A DNA stretch of 64,000 nucleotides, taken from NCBI GenBank assembly GCA_016858145.1, contig JAEHOE010000001.1, positions 1,612,001 to 1,676,000 on the forward strand, written 5' to 3'. Shown one piece after another: positions 22,773-34,151 of this stretch. The DNA is from Edaphochlamys debaryana. Lineage: Eukaryota; Chlorophyta; Chlorophyceae; Chlamydomonadales. The position numbers and the translations under genes were made by a program. Positions within the stretch are counted from its first letter, which is position 1. Every line of letters begins with the position of its first letter. Under the pieces are notes generated by a model. That model was not told where the DNA came from, did not search any database, and worked only from the letters and a program-made list of their open reading frames with translations.

Positions 22773-24424
22773 AGGGGGTCTCGGGAGGGAGTCTGGTGGG
22801 GCTGCACGGCGTACACAGCTGGACTCGTTGTTGGTGGGGCGCACCCGAATAAATAGATAGCTAGCAGCAACCGCTAGGTAGGATAGGGAGTTGGCATGTT
22901 GTAAAGCGAAAGGAGGTTCCCCAGGAAGGCCCCCAGGAAGGCAAAAGACATTTGCCCGAGGGGTGTACCTTATAGCACGGCACGTGTACACTAGGCCTCA
23001 CTTGTTGTGCTGGACAAGTGCGCATGGCATGTTGGTAGGCTCGGAATCACCGCAAGGGTGCGCCCTGAATTGATGCTGAGCGTCAGCTGCATGTAAACAC
23101 AGCCCCCCTGCCTTGTGTCTGGTTCTGGTCCCAAGCCGTCACGGCTTTTGCGTAAACCAGAGGCCGCCCGCAACAGCTCGGCGGCACGCCGCCTGCACAC
23201 GGCATGCACTTACTACGGCATCTCTCTGCCTAGTGCAGTTTGGCTGCGGCAGACCAGCAACTGCGCCCCCCGGCACTGCATCCCTTGCCGACGGCCGTGA
23301 CCAGCGCTAAGCGAGTGCAGCCCACCTACTCCAGCGGGGAGGGGTCGGAGGATGAGGCGTGGGGGGGGCGCGTGGGGGGGGGGAGGGGAGGGGCTAGACT
23401 CGGCCAGAGTGCCCCGATGGCTTGCCCTCGTACGAACCTGATACCGAACCGGCGCCGGCGTACTCAGGATGCACCTCCCAAGACTCCATCGGTTGAACAT
23501 TACCCTGCACAACACCCGAGTACTTAGAACAGGCGTCGCGAGCTCGCGTTGACCGTCGTGACATGCCCGCGACGCGTCCCAAACGACTTCACCACTCGAG
23601 GAAAGTGGACGCACTGTTGAAGGGGCTTATTCTATCGGAGCAAGGTGGAGCGGCTTGCGGGGGCCAAGCGACGTGGTAGGTAGGGCTGGTGGTGTTGGCT
23701 GGAGGAGGCTGGTTACGCCCTACGGTGGGAACTTGGGCAGGCACCGCATCACGGGCTGTGAAGTTAGTACCAATCAGGAAGCCTGGTTGATCAAAGTCCA
23801 ACTCATAAACACTTGTTGGCGCCTAAAACGTTGTGTCCGCCGCTCTTACAGCAAGGGCGCTTCACCTGCCCACCCAAACCAGAGTCGCACCAAGTCCCCC
23901 AGACCAACAACCAAACAGCATCTCACACCTCCGTCTCAACACCCATTGTTGCACGTAGTCATCGCAAGGAGAAACTCCGCCACAGTCAGTGCCATTGCAG
24001 CGCATGCGCCTGGCGCGATAAGGACATCGCCCGCGGCACGGGGTCCCAGCGACGATGGAAGTCGCGTCGTTGTGGCAATAGCCAGGACCAGGACCGTTTG
24101 GTAAGGTAAGCGCTGTGTTCATGGGGAACGTCTGTGTCGGCCACCTTCGGGCGTTCTCCGCTGAGAGTTCAGCGGCGAGCATCTAGGGGCCAGGATTGCA
24201 ACGGAGGTCGCCGGGGCCATTGTTACCGCAGCATGTGTCTTTAAGATGGCAGCCAGCGCTGGCCGCACAGCGCAAGGCCGCAGCAAATTAGCGACACCAG
24301 TTAACACAAGGTCACCTGGCTTGCTTTGCCTGTCTGCGGTGCCTGCTGTAGCGCCCGAGCGGGCTCCCCTCGGCCTCCTCCCCCACGCTCCCCTGCTCTT
24401 CCCCTTTCCCCCAGGCCAAGCACT
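22773..24424. other. Intergenic region between two plus-strand genes
   Basis: Contains the 3' flank of expansin-like paralogue 2 with its TGTAA signal, then about 1.5 kb without a recognisable gene. A G-rich run lies at 23360-23395. Short open frames have no known domains. Confidence 0.5.
22900..22904 (+). terminator. TGTAA polyadenylation signal of expansin-like paralogue 2
   Basis: TGTAA lies 128 bases past the TGA at 22770-22772. This is the standard chlorophyte poly(A) signal, and distance and strand fit. Confidence 0.6.
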
Positions 24425-26722
24425 ATGTCCAAAGAGGTCAGCCGCATCCTTCTCTCAACCTCCGCGACAACGCTTGTGAAGGGGCCCGCCAGAGCTCGGA
24501 GTAACACCGCAGCTCTCTCTGCGGACGGCGAGGCGCAACGGTACGTGCGGGAGGCTTGCGGCACCTCCATTGCTGGCAGTCGACAGACAACAGTGGGGCT
24601 CAGCCCATCCCAGCCCAGGCCGCGCATGGCCTGATTCTCCCGAGGGCAACTCAGCTAGTCAAACACTCAAGAGTCGTATGGGGCTAGTGAACGTACCCTT
24701 AGGGGAGAAGTACAGCAGACAAATGTGCCTTGTCCTCATGCCTGCCCACCAAGCGAGGTGGGCGCGGGCCCTGCGCTGCGCACCCGCCAAGGGCCCAAGC
24801 CAAGGCTAGTCCCGAACCCCGTGCCGAGCGCAACAGCCCTCGCCCCGACCTCCGACACCCACCAGGCCCACATCACACAGCTCTTCCTGCCATTCCCCAT
24901 CCCTCACCTCTCCCCCACCTGGCTGCCCCTCCTTGCAGCGATGGCCGCACCTCTCCACACGAGCTGACCGCTCCCGGCGGCGCCACCGACGCCGGCGCCT
25001 CCCTCATCCCCGGCCGCTCCAACAGCGCCTTCCACCTGGGCCCAGCCATGAGCGGCGCCCTCACAGGTGTGTGCTGTGTGCGCCGTACGGTCCCGGGCTG
25101 TACCGCCTGTACGGAACGGTCGCAGCTGGCCACGGCGACAGTCCGACGAGGCACACCGCAGAGCATGCAACGCACGAGGCGCCAGGGCCCAACCACCCAC
25201 ATGCCATGTGCAGCCGGCCCCGCGCTCACCCGACCCGCGCCGCCCGACCCCACAGGCATGCCATCAGCCGGCTCCCCCGTTGCATCCCTGGCGTCGCCCC
25301 AAGGGGCCCCTGGCTCCCGCCTCTTCCCCAACAATGTGCGGGCGGCCTCGGGCCAGAACTCCCTCAGCCCCTCGGCCGCCAACAGCCGGCGGCAGCTGGG
25401 GCTTACCGGCGACGGGTCCCCCGTCTATACCACCCACAGCTACGCGGGCCACAGCGCCAGCGGGGGCCTGGGGGACGACGGGGACGGCCGGCTCCCCGCC
25501 ATCTCTACCCGCAGCCCGGCCGGCACCGGCGGCCAGGGCCGGGCCGGCAGCCCTGGTGGTCTGCAGAGCCCCACCATCTCCAGCCCAGGCGGGCTCGGCG
25601 GGGGCAACGGCGTGTCCCTGCCGTGCATAGGCTCGCCCTCCTCCTCCTCACCCGCCTCCCCACGCCACTCGGACACGGGCCCCGTGGTGGTGGCGTACGC
25701 GCACCGGCCCATGCCCAACTCCAAGTCCCGCATCTCTCGTTTCCCACACAAGACCGCTGACGGAGACTCTCCGGGGACCAACGGCAGCAGCCCCACGGGC
25801 AAGGGCAGCGCGGACACCGCGGACGCGCACAGCGGGTTCATGAAGGGGCTGCGGCGGTTCTTCGGGATTGGGGGCGAGGCAGCGGCGGCCGCGGCGGCGG
25901 CGGAGGCGGCGGCGGCCAAGCGGCGGGAGGAGGAGGCGCTTGCGCGGCGGGCCGGCGACGACCTAGACCTCTCCGGTCTGGACGACGGGATGGGGCTGGG
26001 CGTGCAGCGCTCCGCTGCCAGCGTGGCTGTGCTCACGGCCAAACACGCGGCGGAGCAGCAGCGCGTGCGGCGGCTCAAATCGTCGATGGCAGCGGGCGAC
26101 GACGGCGGGGGCGAGGTGAGGGCTTTTGTGGAGGGAGCGGGGCAAACGGGCTGTGGGTGTTGCTGGGTGTCAGGGGTGATGGATGTGTGCTCGGGGCGGG
26201 CGTAGAGCCGCGGTGCCGACGGTTCCGTGGTTAGGGCCAGCACAGAGCCGCCGCGTGTCATAGGGCACCGCCAAGCCCTGCTGCCTCCACGCGGCTGCCT
26301 GACCCGCCCGACCCGGCCCGCTGGCCCCTGTGTCCACCACCCCAGGATCTGCCCCAGCGGTCTGTGCTGGCGGGCAAGTCCTTCACTCAGAAGGCTCTTG
26401 AGGACCCCAAGAACCCCGCCTTCCGGACGGCCCAGAAGCTGGCGCGCGTGCAGGCGGGGCTGTCGTACCTGGAGGACCCCAACTGGCGCGAGAAGGCCAT
26501 CCAGCAGAGTGAGTGGCGGGGAGCGCGCAGGGAAAGGGTGCGGATGCTTGTGCAGCCCCGCTCGGACGTGCGTGGGCTCAACGCATGGTGATGTAGGTCA
26601 TGATGGTAGTGAAGCTGGCACCGGTATGCCAGCTATCGACTTCTAACGACGGCCCCGGTCCTGCCCTGGTACCCGCAGATCGCATGGAGCGGCCCACACC
26701 CATGGGAGACGGCTGGAAGTAA
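24425..26722 (+). CDS. Unrecognised disordered protein, 436 aa
   Basis: Exons 24425-24540, 24939-25066, 25256-26115, 26346-26508 and 26679-26722 join in phase to 1,311 nt (436 aa). The N-terminus MSKEVSRILLSTSATTLVKG has no clear signal peptide. Residues about 85-250 are rich in Ser, Gly and Pro with many SP/SPS sites, as in a phosphorylated disordered region. A basic and aromatic patch (GFMKGLRRFFGIGG) is followed by an Ala/Glu/Arg helix that could form a coiled coil. The C-terminal 70 residues are not low-complexity (SFTQKALEDPKNPAFRTAQK, AGLSYLEDPNWREKAIQQ, ending MERPTPMGDGWK), so the conserved module is probably there. I do not recognise the family. The phase-consistent chain supports a real gene. 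Confidence 0.75.
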
Positions 26723-28582
26723 GGCCCCCTTGCGACGGGGCCAGGCGTGGAGGCGCTTGGCGCGTGGGCCCAGCGGCTGGCATCGGAGAGAACGGATAAA
26801 GGACAGAGGAACGGCACTGAGCATGAAGAGCAACGCTTCCGGGGATGCGTAGAGAAGGGAGGATTGACAGCGGCAGGCGGGTCCGCTCGAGGAGGTCAAT
26901 GTAGGGACTGCAGAGGCTAGCGGGCGCAGGCGTGTTGCAGAGGGCCAGCCGCCAGCTAACGCGTGTTGGCGGACAATGATGCAGGAGTCTTGGACGAATG
27001 GCCGCCGCGCCAGCATCGTTCAGGGCCAAGTGCAAGGCCTGGGGGGCCCACCAGATGGTGTGGATGCCGACAGGGACTAATAGGGTTGGTGGCTACGACA
27101 TGCAAGCTTGCTTCAGCAGGCACAGGCATATGTTTGGGGCTGGGTCTGTGAGGTGGGCCGGGGCGCGGGCGCGGGCTTCTTGGGGCGCTTAGCGGCAGGC
27201 TTGCGCAGACACTGATATGTCCTGGTTGCATTCGCATCGGCAGCAATGTGCAGGCTGCAGCAAGGCATCTGCAGCAGAGACTTTGCTGACACCTAATTCA
27301 GCGGGCACTGGGGCGGCGAGAGTGATTCATCCAGAAGGCCCGACCGGCTGGGCCTCGGTGTTTGCGTGTGCCCCTTGGTGGCAAGCCATACGGCAATAGG
27401 GCTGCGGCAGCGCCACGTGTTGGCGATGCGCTGACTGGTGGGTCGAGGTGTTACGTTGTGTGTGAGCATCGAGTGACGCACGACCATGGAAGGGTCGGCA
27501 TGCGGTATTCATGAAGCTTCGCGGCTGTTACGTGTTTGGGTGTCGCGATTGACCATGGTGGAGAGCGAAGAGTGACGTGGGGGCGCTGGGGTCTTGAGGA
27601 AGGGTTGATGGACTTGGACAGGTTAGGGGCTGCTCGTGTCGTCAGCGGTAGACCAGGCCCGATCACCTGCCTGGTGATGCCCTTCGCAAGCCTTTGCAAG
27701 AGGCTTGGAGCTGCGGGGTGGAAGGTGATCAACCCAGCAAGGAGTCCGACCGTGTGGCCCCTTCAGTGAGGAGCAGCCCTTGGTCGGCGCTCGCTCATTC
27801 CCTGGCTCGCGGGTCTGGCCCACCAGCCAGCCGTCGGTGTACCGGTAACGCTCCCCTGCTTGAGGTGCGTGTGTGTGCACTGGGAGGGGCCGTGGAAGAT
27901 GCGCAAGACTTCACAGGCGCGTCGCGTCGTGGAGAACATGTCAGCTCCCACGTCCACTCGTGCCAACTGGCCGTTAGCGCCTGCTCTCCTATAGGCAGTG
28001 CAGCCAGCGCTATTGGATGGTGACTTGCACCCCTCGGTCAGTACTTCTACTCCTCAAAGGAAGATCATCCAAGCGTGGGGAATTCCCAGCAAACCGTATC
28101 ACGCGCAGTCACCAGACAGCGCTCATCAAAGAGAAAGAAGCTATAATGGGGATGAAGGTGTGGAGAGACAGCCGCAGGGTCCACCCCCCTGCAGGCTCCA
28201 GTCCCAAAGCATTCCAGCGCACAGGGCCCGGCTTTCCTAACTAGCATGGGCTTCTCCTTTATCGTATGCAGAGTATAACCTTGGCCATGCAGCTAACCGC
28301 CGCATCGTGTTGAGGGAAGCACCTAAGCCATATCACATGCCCCTCTCCCCTAAGCTCCGCCAATGTGGACGGACAAGCCCGCCCTCTCCCGTTGCTATGT
28401 GCCAAGCATGCGGCCTATTTGCCGATGCTAGTGCGCCACCCGGGCTCCCCAGTCATCCCACCCCTACTCCATAACGTACTAAACCGCCGCCACCAAGGCT
28501 CACGGCAACCCCACATCCCCGCGTCCGTGGTGCCCTGGTTTGCCAGCCTCGCCCCACCAGGTGGCGGCAGGCAGGCAGGCAC
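26723..28582. other. Intergenic region, no gene recognised
   Basis: About 1.9 kb between the convergent ends of the disordered-protein gene and the pherophorin-like gene. Base composition is less GC-biased than in the genes. I see no splice-linked open frames, known domain or clear repeat. Confidence 0.5.
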
Positions 28583-30018
28583 CTAGGAGGCAAACGTGCG
28601 CGGGCTGCACTGGCCGCTGGCGTCATAGAAAGCGTTGATGCAGTCGCCCGTGGTGTCCTCGGTGGCCCCGCCAATGATGAGCCGCGCCTTGGAGGTGCAC
28701 TGCGTCGCCGTCAGGGAGTTGCCGTGCGTCACAATGTCCCCCAGAGTGCCGAGCGCAGACTGCGGGGCGGAGGCGGCGGGGCGGGGAAAGGGGTAAGAGC
28801 CGAGGGCCACAAGTTGAAGGCAGCTCGCACGCCTCCCACGCGCCGTATCGTATTGTTGAGGGTGCCCTACCCAGGCCTGAATGGCCCAGCCCAGGAGCGC
28901 AGGCTCCCCTCCCTGGCTGGCCCCATGCCCCCCGGGCCTCACCTGCAGGCTGGACTGGACGGTGCTCTTGAGCTGACTCATGGCCACGTTGCCGCACACC
29001 GCCACGTAGCCGTACACGCCCGCATCGTCGTCGTACGGGCGGCAGGCGGTCTGCGTGAAGGGGCTGATCACGGCCTGGGGGCGGGGGATGGAGGATAGTG
29101 CAGGTCGGGAAGAGGGCGGGGCATGAGTATTTGAACAGCCGCACGGGTCAGAGCGGAGCTGGTCAGCGCAGGGTGGTGAAGGATTGAAGATTTCGGAGGA
29201 CGCTACCGAGGAGCCGGCAAAGGTAGGTCGGCAGCCCGGGGGGCAGGGATGGGAGTCGTACCTTGGGCGCGTTGCCGATGGCCGTGTTGAGCATGCCATA
29301 GATGTACCACTCCAAGCGGTCACAAGTGGCCCTGTGGTCAGGGAGGGGAGAGGGCGGACGGAGAAGCAGGCTCAGGACGGGCGTGAGGCAGCCAGGACGC
29401 AGCGGCGGCGGCGGCGGAGAAGGAGGAGGCAACGAGACGAGTCTTTCTGCCGTACTCACTGGTCGAAGTTGTACTCGTTGTCGTCGACGTAGACAAGGTT
29501 GACGTACACGCACACGAGGCAGGTGTCGCACGGCTCGCCGAACTTGCAGGCGCTGGTGGGGGAGGGGGAGCTGGCCGGCGTGCTCCGGGGCGGAGGCTGG
29601 GCCTTGGGCGGCGGCGACTTCTTCTTCTTGAGGCCCGCAAGCGGCTTCGCGGCAGCAGCAGTGTCCAGGACTGGTGAGGGGTAGGGAAGGGGGGGATGGA
29701 GACGGAGCGGGAGGGGGGTAAAGGGCAAGAAGCGAGGGTGGAGGTCTGGGGCGGGGGAAGGTGGGGTGGAGGCTAAGAGGCGGGCCGGTGTCCCGGTCGT
29801 GCCGGCGCGACCGGTCGCCGACCCGTGGCACCATCTGAGCTCGACGCCACAGGACGTGTTCACTACGTCTTGTGAGCGCCCAGCGATGCCCCCTCGCAAG
29901 GATTACCGCTGGGGCCCCAGCGGGCATCGGGTGTCCGATTGGCGGGCTAACGGCATACCGGCTCACCTAGAAGCGAAGCTAACAGCGCCAGCGCGACGAA
30001 AGCCACGCGGCGGTCCAT
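28583..30018 (-). CDS. Secreted pherophorin-like protein, 213 aa
   Basis: Exons 30018-29967, 29670-29460, 29331-29262, 29074-28943 and 28759-28583 join in phase to 642 nt (213 aa). Residues 1-18 (MDRRVAFVALALLASLLV) form a classic signal peptide. A short Lys/Pro/Ser-rich hinge (KKKKSPPPKAQPPP) follows, resembling the hydroxyproline-rich rods of algal wall proteins. The remainder has about ten cysteines in a pattern like the pherophorin/DUF3707 domain: FGEPCDTCLVCVYVNLVYV, CDRLEWYIYGMLN, VYGYVAVCGNVA, then CTSKARLIIGG and a terminal cysteine pair. Pherophorins are extracellular-matrix glycoproteins of volvocine algae. The match is by cysteine spacing and the VCG block only, so family assignment is tentative; secretion is well supported. 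Confidence 0.65.
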
Positions 30019-30881
30019 CGTCGTTGCTCCGGCGCGTTTGGGTCCTTAGCGAAGATGTAGCGGATCGCTACGGTGCCGACACTACAAGGAGCACGGTTTT
30101 GGTCGCGAAGCTGGGGCCGCTGGGAAGTAGCTAAGCAGCTCGATGTGCGAGTCGCGCGTGCGCAAATTGGCGAGAGCGTATGCAAGGCGCCGGACAGGTG
30201 AGGGGCCTTGCAGTCGGGACTACCGCGACACTCAGGCAGGGCTGCGCAGTTGAGGAGTAAGTCGCGTACACTTTGTGCTATAGGCTTTGAAGTGCTTTCA
30301 ATTGACCTCTGTTGCGCCCGCCTTACGGAGCCGGACTATTACGGAGTACCGGAGTACCGTGCGCGACCCGGTTCGCAGAGCTTCTTTCCCCTTCCGTGGC
30401 GCGTCCTGCAACTGCGGATACTGACAATTCTTTCAGCGCAATCTGATCGGGGTCCTGGGTTACCCGCCCGCTCCCACCCAGGTGTGTGCGCGCCCCATCA
30501 TCCAGTTGCCTTCAGCGCACAGCAACTTCGACTCCAGCCAACGCCGTTGTAGGCTCGAGGAAATCAACTCTCTACATCTCAGCCAACCGGAGGCCATGAG
30601 CTGGGCGGCAGCCGGAAAGGCGAGCGACAAGCGGTTTGCCGGTACCGTTGCGACGACGAGCCGGTACCGTCGCGACTCGGGCCGACCCGGGCCGCGGCCA
30701 GCAAACTCCAATACGCGTCCAAGAGAACCGCAATTGCTAGACTTGACCATCCAGCAAATGCCGCTTTGCCTCGTCCCCTCTCAGATGTCTGTTGCCAAGT
30801 CCCTCGCCCTGCCCCCCTCCCCTCATACACGGCCCGGCAGCCCACAACCTTTCCGCATCCTTCCTTACCAGAGCACCGTTT
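30019..30881. other. Intergenic region between two minus-strand genes
   Basis: No gene seen. A 20-base block GCCGGTACCGTTGCGACGAC at about 30638 is repeated with changes at about 30660. Confidence 0.5.
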
Positions 30882-33391
30882 TCACGCCAGTGCCACGTTG
30901 ACCGCCTCTGCGAATGCCACCACCGCCCGCAGCACGCCACCCGCCCAGGCCGGGCCGCACGGGCTCCCGCCGCCCGCCGCACCGGCCCCCACCGCCGCCC
31001 CTGCTCCGCTGCCTGCTCCCTCCCCTCCGGCCGCCGCCTGCAGCAGGGCAGCAAGCTGCTCGTCCATGTACGGCAGGGTGCCTGCGTGCACGTGGAGACA
31101 CGTCGGGGTCAAAGGGAATGGCGCATACGACCCCGGGATCGTTGCGTGCCAGCCCTGGTGTAGCCGTGTGTAGCGGGTCCCTGGGCACGGTGCGTTCGTT
31201 GCCCCATGCAGTCACCTGTGACCTCAACGTGGCGCGGGAGGTCCTCGGGCGCGGCCTCACCGCCGCCCTTCCGGCCCCACTGCCTGCCCTGCTGCACCGT
31301 CTTGACGCTGACCTTGAGCCCCACGGGGGGCCCGCTTCCGACCTGCACGGCGGATCAAGGAAGGCTCAGTCCGGACCAGGGCGCCAGGCAACGCGCTCCA
31401 TTCATCGCTACCCCCGTCCAGCTTGCCGTCCTCCGCAGTAGCCCCGTTGGCCCCGTAGCACACACGACACCGTCAGTAAGCAGGTGGACTTGCCTTGAGC
31501 TCTCCCTCGAACACGCGCTTGGTCTTGCGGCGCGTCACGTCCTGGCGCATGTCGGGGGGCAGGTCCACGTCCGCCCCGTCCCCCGCGGCCCCCATGAAGG
31601 CGGCCATGCCCCCTGCGTTGCACGCCGCCACCACCGCCTCTGCGGCCTGGACGGCGTGGTCGACCTTTGGGGGAGGGAGGGGATACGGAGGGGAGGGAGT
31701 TGCGGGGTGTGGCGACGCAATGCAGGAGCCACGGGACCTTGCCTCCCGCCCTCGAGGCGCTGCCCTTCAGCTCCGTCGGTGAGGAGGTCCTACTCGTGAT
31801 TGGGAGACTTGGGAGTGTGCGTTGTGGGGACTGGCCTCGCCCGTAGGCGCTACTTGCACAGAAGCGTCGCCCCGCCACGTACCGCCTGGGGCCGTCGACG
31901 GCAGACCTCCCCCCTCCCCCTCATCCCTCCCTGCTTACCCGCAGGTCCTCCACCTGGGCGATGAGCTTGAGCCGCAGGTCCAGCTCCCTGGGCCCCCCCA
32001 GCAGCGCCATGTAATGGCAGCGGGTGGCAGCGGACTTGACCTTGGACAGGGCCACGCGCCTGCGGGGGGCGGAGCACGGGGTCTGCTGAGGCCCCGCACT
32101 TCGTCACGCACCTCTGCCCCGCACCCTCGATGCACTCTGCCTTGATTCCTACCCCTCCTCGTTGAAGGTCAGGCCGATGGCGTAGTGGACGTTGAGGCGC
32201 TGAGGGGGCGGGCGAGAAATCAGACGTGCGGATGGGTGAGGGAGGGTGAGAAAGCAGGGTGAGGAGAGGGGCGCCGGCGCCGGGGCCAAGGTTCCCCAAG
32301 ATGCCGGCGCACTTAACTCTGTACTCCATCGCGCGCACCTCGTTCACCACGTGCACCGTCGCGGCGGTCTTGCCCGGCAGCTCCGTGAACCCCAGCCCCT
32401 GCGTGAGCCACGCCACGAGGGGCTCCACGTGCGCCCCGGGGACCACGTTGCTGAACACCGGCACGGGCCCCCTGCAGCGCTCGCCCAGGCCCTGGGGGGA
32501 GGCGTGGGGACACCAGACAGAAGGGGGGTATGTCGTGGGGTTGTGCCTCGCAGGAGGGCGGGTTGGGTAGGCGGGAGGGCCAGGCGGGAGGTGGGGTTGC
32601 ATGGAGGGCGGCGGCCGCGGGGAAGCCCTTTGCTTTCCTAACCTGCAGCCGCTCCAGGGGCACCGGCACGTCGTCGGGGGAGGGTGGCGCGAAGAAGAGC
32701 TGCTTGCCTGCGGGGCGATGGCGGGTGGGTGCCAGGGTGGGTGGCTATGAGAGTTGGGTGGGGCCCCTGGACCTACTCTCCGCCACACCAACATCCTCGT
32801 AGAGGCCCCGCCGGCCCATGCCTACCCAGGTGGAAGCGCAGCTTCACTGCGCTGAAGCGGGGCGTGTGGGCAGCGGCGTCGCGGGCCGCCTCGGCCAGGG
32901 CCTGGGCGATGGGGCCGCTGGGGCCGAGGGCTCCGGGGCCGTGGAGGTAGGCGGCCTGCGGTCATTGGGCGTTATGCGGGCAGACACGGACAGGCGTGCG
33001 GAGGGGAGGCGTTGATCTCCTCCCTCACCTTGCCGCCGGCGGTGGGAGGCCGGGGCCGCGGGTCCGCCGTGTCGGGTGTGGGCGGCGGCTGCGGGAGCTG
33101 GTCGACCCGTGCACGGGCCAGGAGCTCCGATAGCGCGTCCACGTGAGGGGCCGTGCTGCTGCCGACCCCACCTGCCGGCGCCAGGGCGAAGTAGGTGGTG
33201 CCGGGCTTTGCGATAGCGCGGACCGCCTCGCCGTCTCCTGCGGAAGAGGACGCAGTACGTGCGGGCAACACGGGGGGCGTCGCTGACAGGACGGCGGGTG
33301 GAGCCGGTCCCACTCCTCAGGAGGTCGACCACACCCCTGCCGGAGCCCGCGGCTCACCGTCCTGGGGCTCGAAGCGGACGGCCGCAGGCAT
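30882..33391 (-). CDS. Unrecognised 425-aa protein; 5' end uncertain
   Basis: Exons ending 33358, then 33237-33029, 32955-32826, 32707-32643, 32491-32318, 32199-32153, 32059-31939, 31664-31494, 31342-31216 and 31081-30882 join in phase to the TGA at 30882. Starting at the ATG at 33391 gives 425 aa. The intron after 31494 uses a GC donor (AAG then GCAAGT). The core is not low-complexity: AIAKPGTTYFALAPAG, RFSAVKLRFHLGKQLFFAPP, PVFSNVVPGAHVEPLVAWL, RLNVHYAIGLTFNEE, CHYMALLGGPRELDLRLKLI and RRKTKRVFEGELK. It has no signal or membrane segment and ends in an Ala/Gly-rich tail. I do not recognise the family. An upstream open frame with a KH-like RNA-binding sequence (33485-33816) may be its true first exon, but the phases do not fit, so the start is unsettled. 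Confidence 0.7.
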
Positions 33392-33484
33392 CGGCCCGAA
33401 CGCGCCGCGCTGGAGGACCGTGTCGGTTCGCAGCGGCTTTGGGTAGGCCGGCGATGCTGTGGGCACGATGTTATCAGCGCTCAC

Positions 33485-33816
33485 CTGTCGACCTCGATGC
33501 TAGCCTGGACGCAACATGACTTATTCAGCTGCTTGTTGGCGTCCACCTGGGCCGCCAGAAGTTGCGCCGCGACGGCCACGGCGCGCCGATCCCGCCCGGA
33601 AATCGTGGCAATGCAATTGCCGACTATGATGCGAACGCCGTTCCCGACGCCTGGCTGAAGCTTTATCCACGCGATGTTACACCCGCCGGTACCGATGGCG
33701 GCACCATCGCTCATTGGGTCGAGCAGAACTCTGACATCGTAGTCGGCATGGCGGCCGCGGCCGCCGCTGTTGAGGCGATGCATGCGGAGGTGGTTCGGTA
33801 CTGAGAAAGAGTGCAT
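33485..33816 (-). CDS. KH-like open frame, possible first exon of the 425-aa gene
   Basis: An ATG-initiated frame of 110 codons ends at a strong donor (CAG then GTGAGC). It contains a KH type I-like pattern: SDGAAIGTGGCNIAWIKL with a GxxG loop (GTGG), then VRIIVGN, ATISGRD and an alanine-rich helix. KH domains bind single-stranded RNA or DNA. The frame ends in phase 2, but no downstream acceptor joins it in phase to the neighbouring exons, and the nearest AG sites would give introns of only 28-46 bases. Reading straight on works only if one base is added near 33486. It could be a real first exon with an assembly error, a decayed exon, or part of the 3' untranslated region of the gene to the right. 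Confidence 0.45.
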
Positions 33817-34151
33817 AGGCGGAGAGGTTCGCCCTTTCCAAAGACAGATTGCCTCGAACGGATTGCCGTACGGCGTACGGCGGCGGTGACTTTCCCGCCC
33901 CCTCTGCCAACACCCACGTCAGCTCGTAGCCATCTCACGCCTATCGGTCACTTCTGCCTGCCTGCCGGGTCCCTGCTTGCCCTTCACCTTTCCTGTCCCC
34001 TGCTCAGCCGCACCTTGACGGCCGCCCACGACTACCCGAAGACCCCTTCATGACGGCTCACAGCTCACCGCCCAGGCACACGGCGTGCACCACGCCACTT
34101 GCCTCACGCAGACACCCCCACCCCTCGCCCGCGCCAGCCGCCGCCCACGCC
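33817..34151. other. Short intergenic stretch
   Basis: Follows the stop of the next minus-strand gene at 34152. No gene seen. The nearest TTACA (minus-strand TGTAA) lies at about 33677-33681, inside the KH-like frame, so the two transcription units may abut or overlap. Confidence 0.4.

Noticed and set aside
30882..33816. ASCC1-like (KH plus 2H phosphoesterase) identity for the KH-like frame and 425-aa gene
   Set aside because: The paired HxT/S motifs expected of the 2H domain are not visible in the downstream exons, so only the KH-like part is noted.
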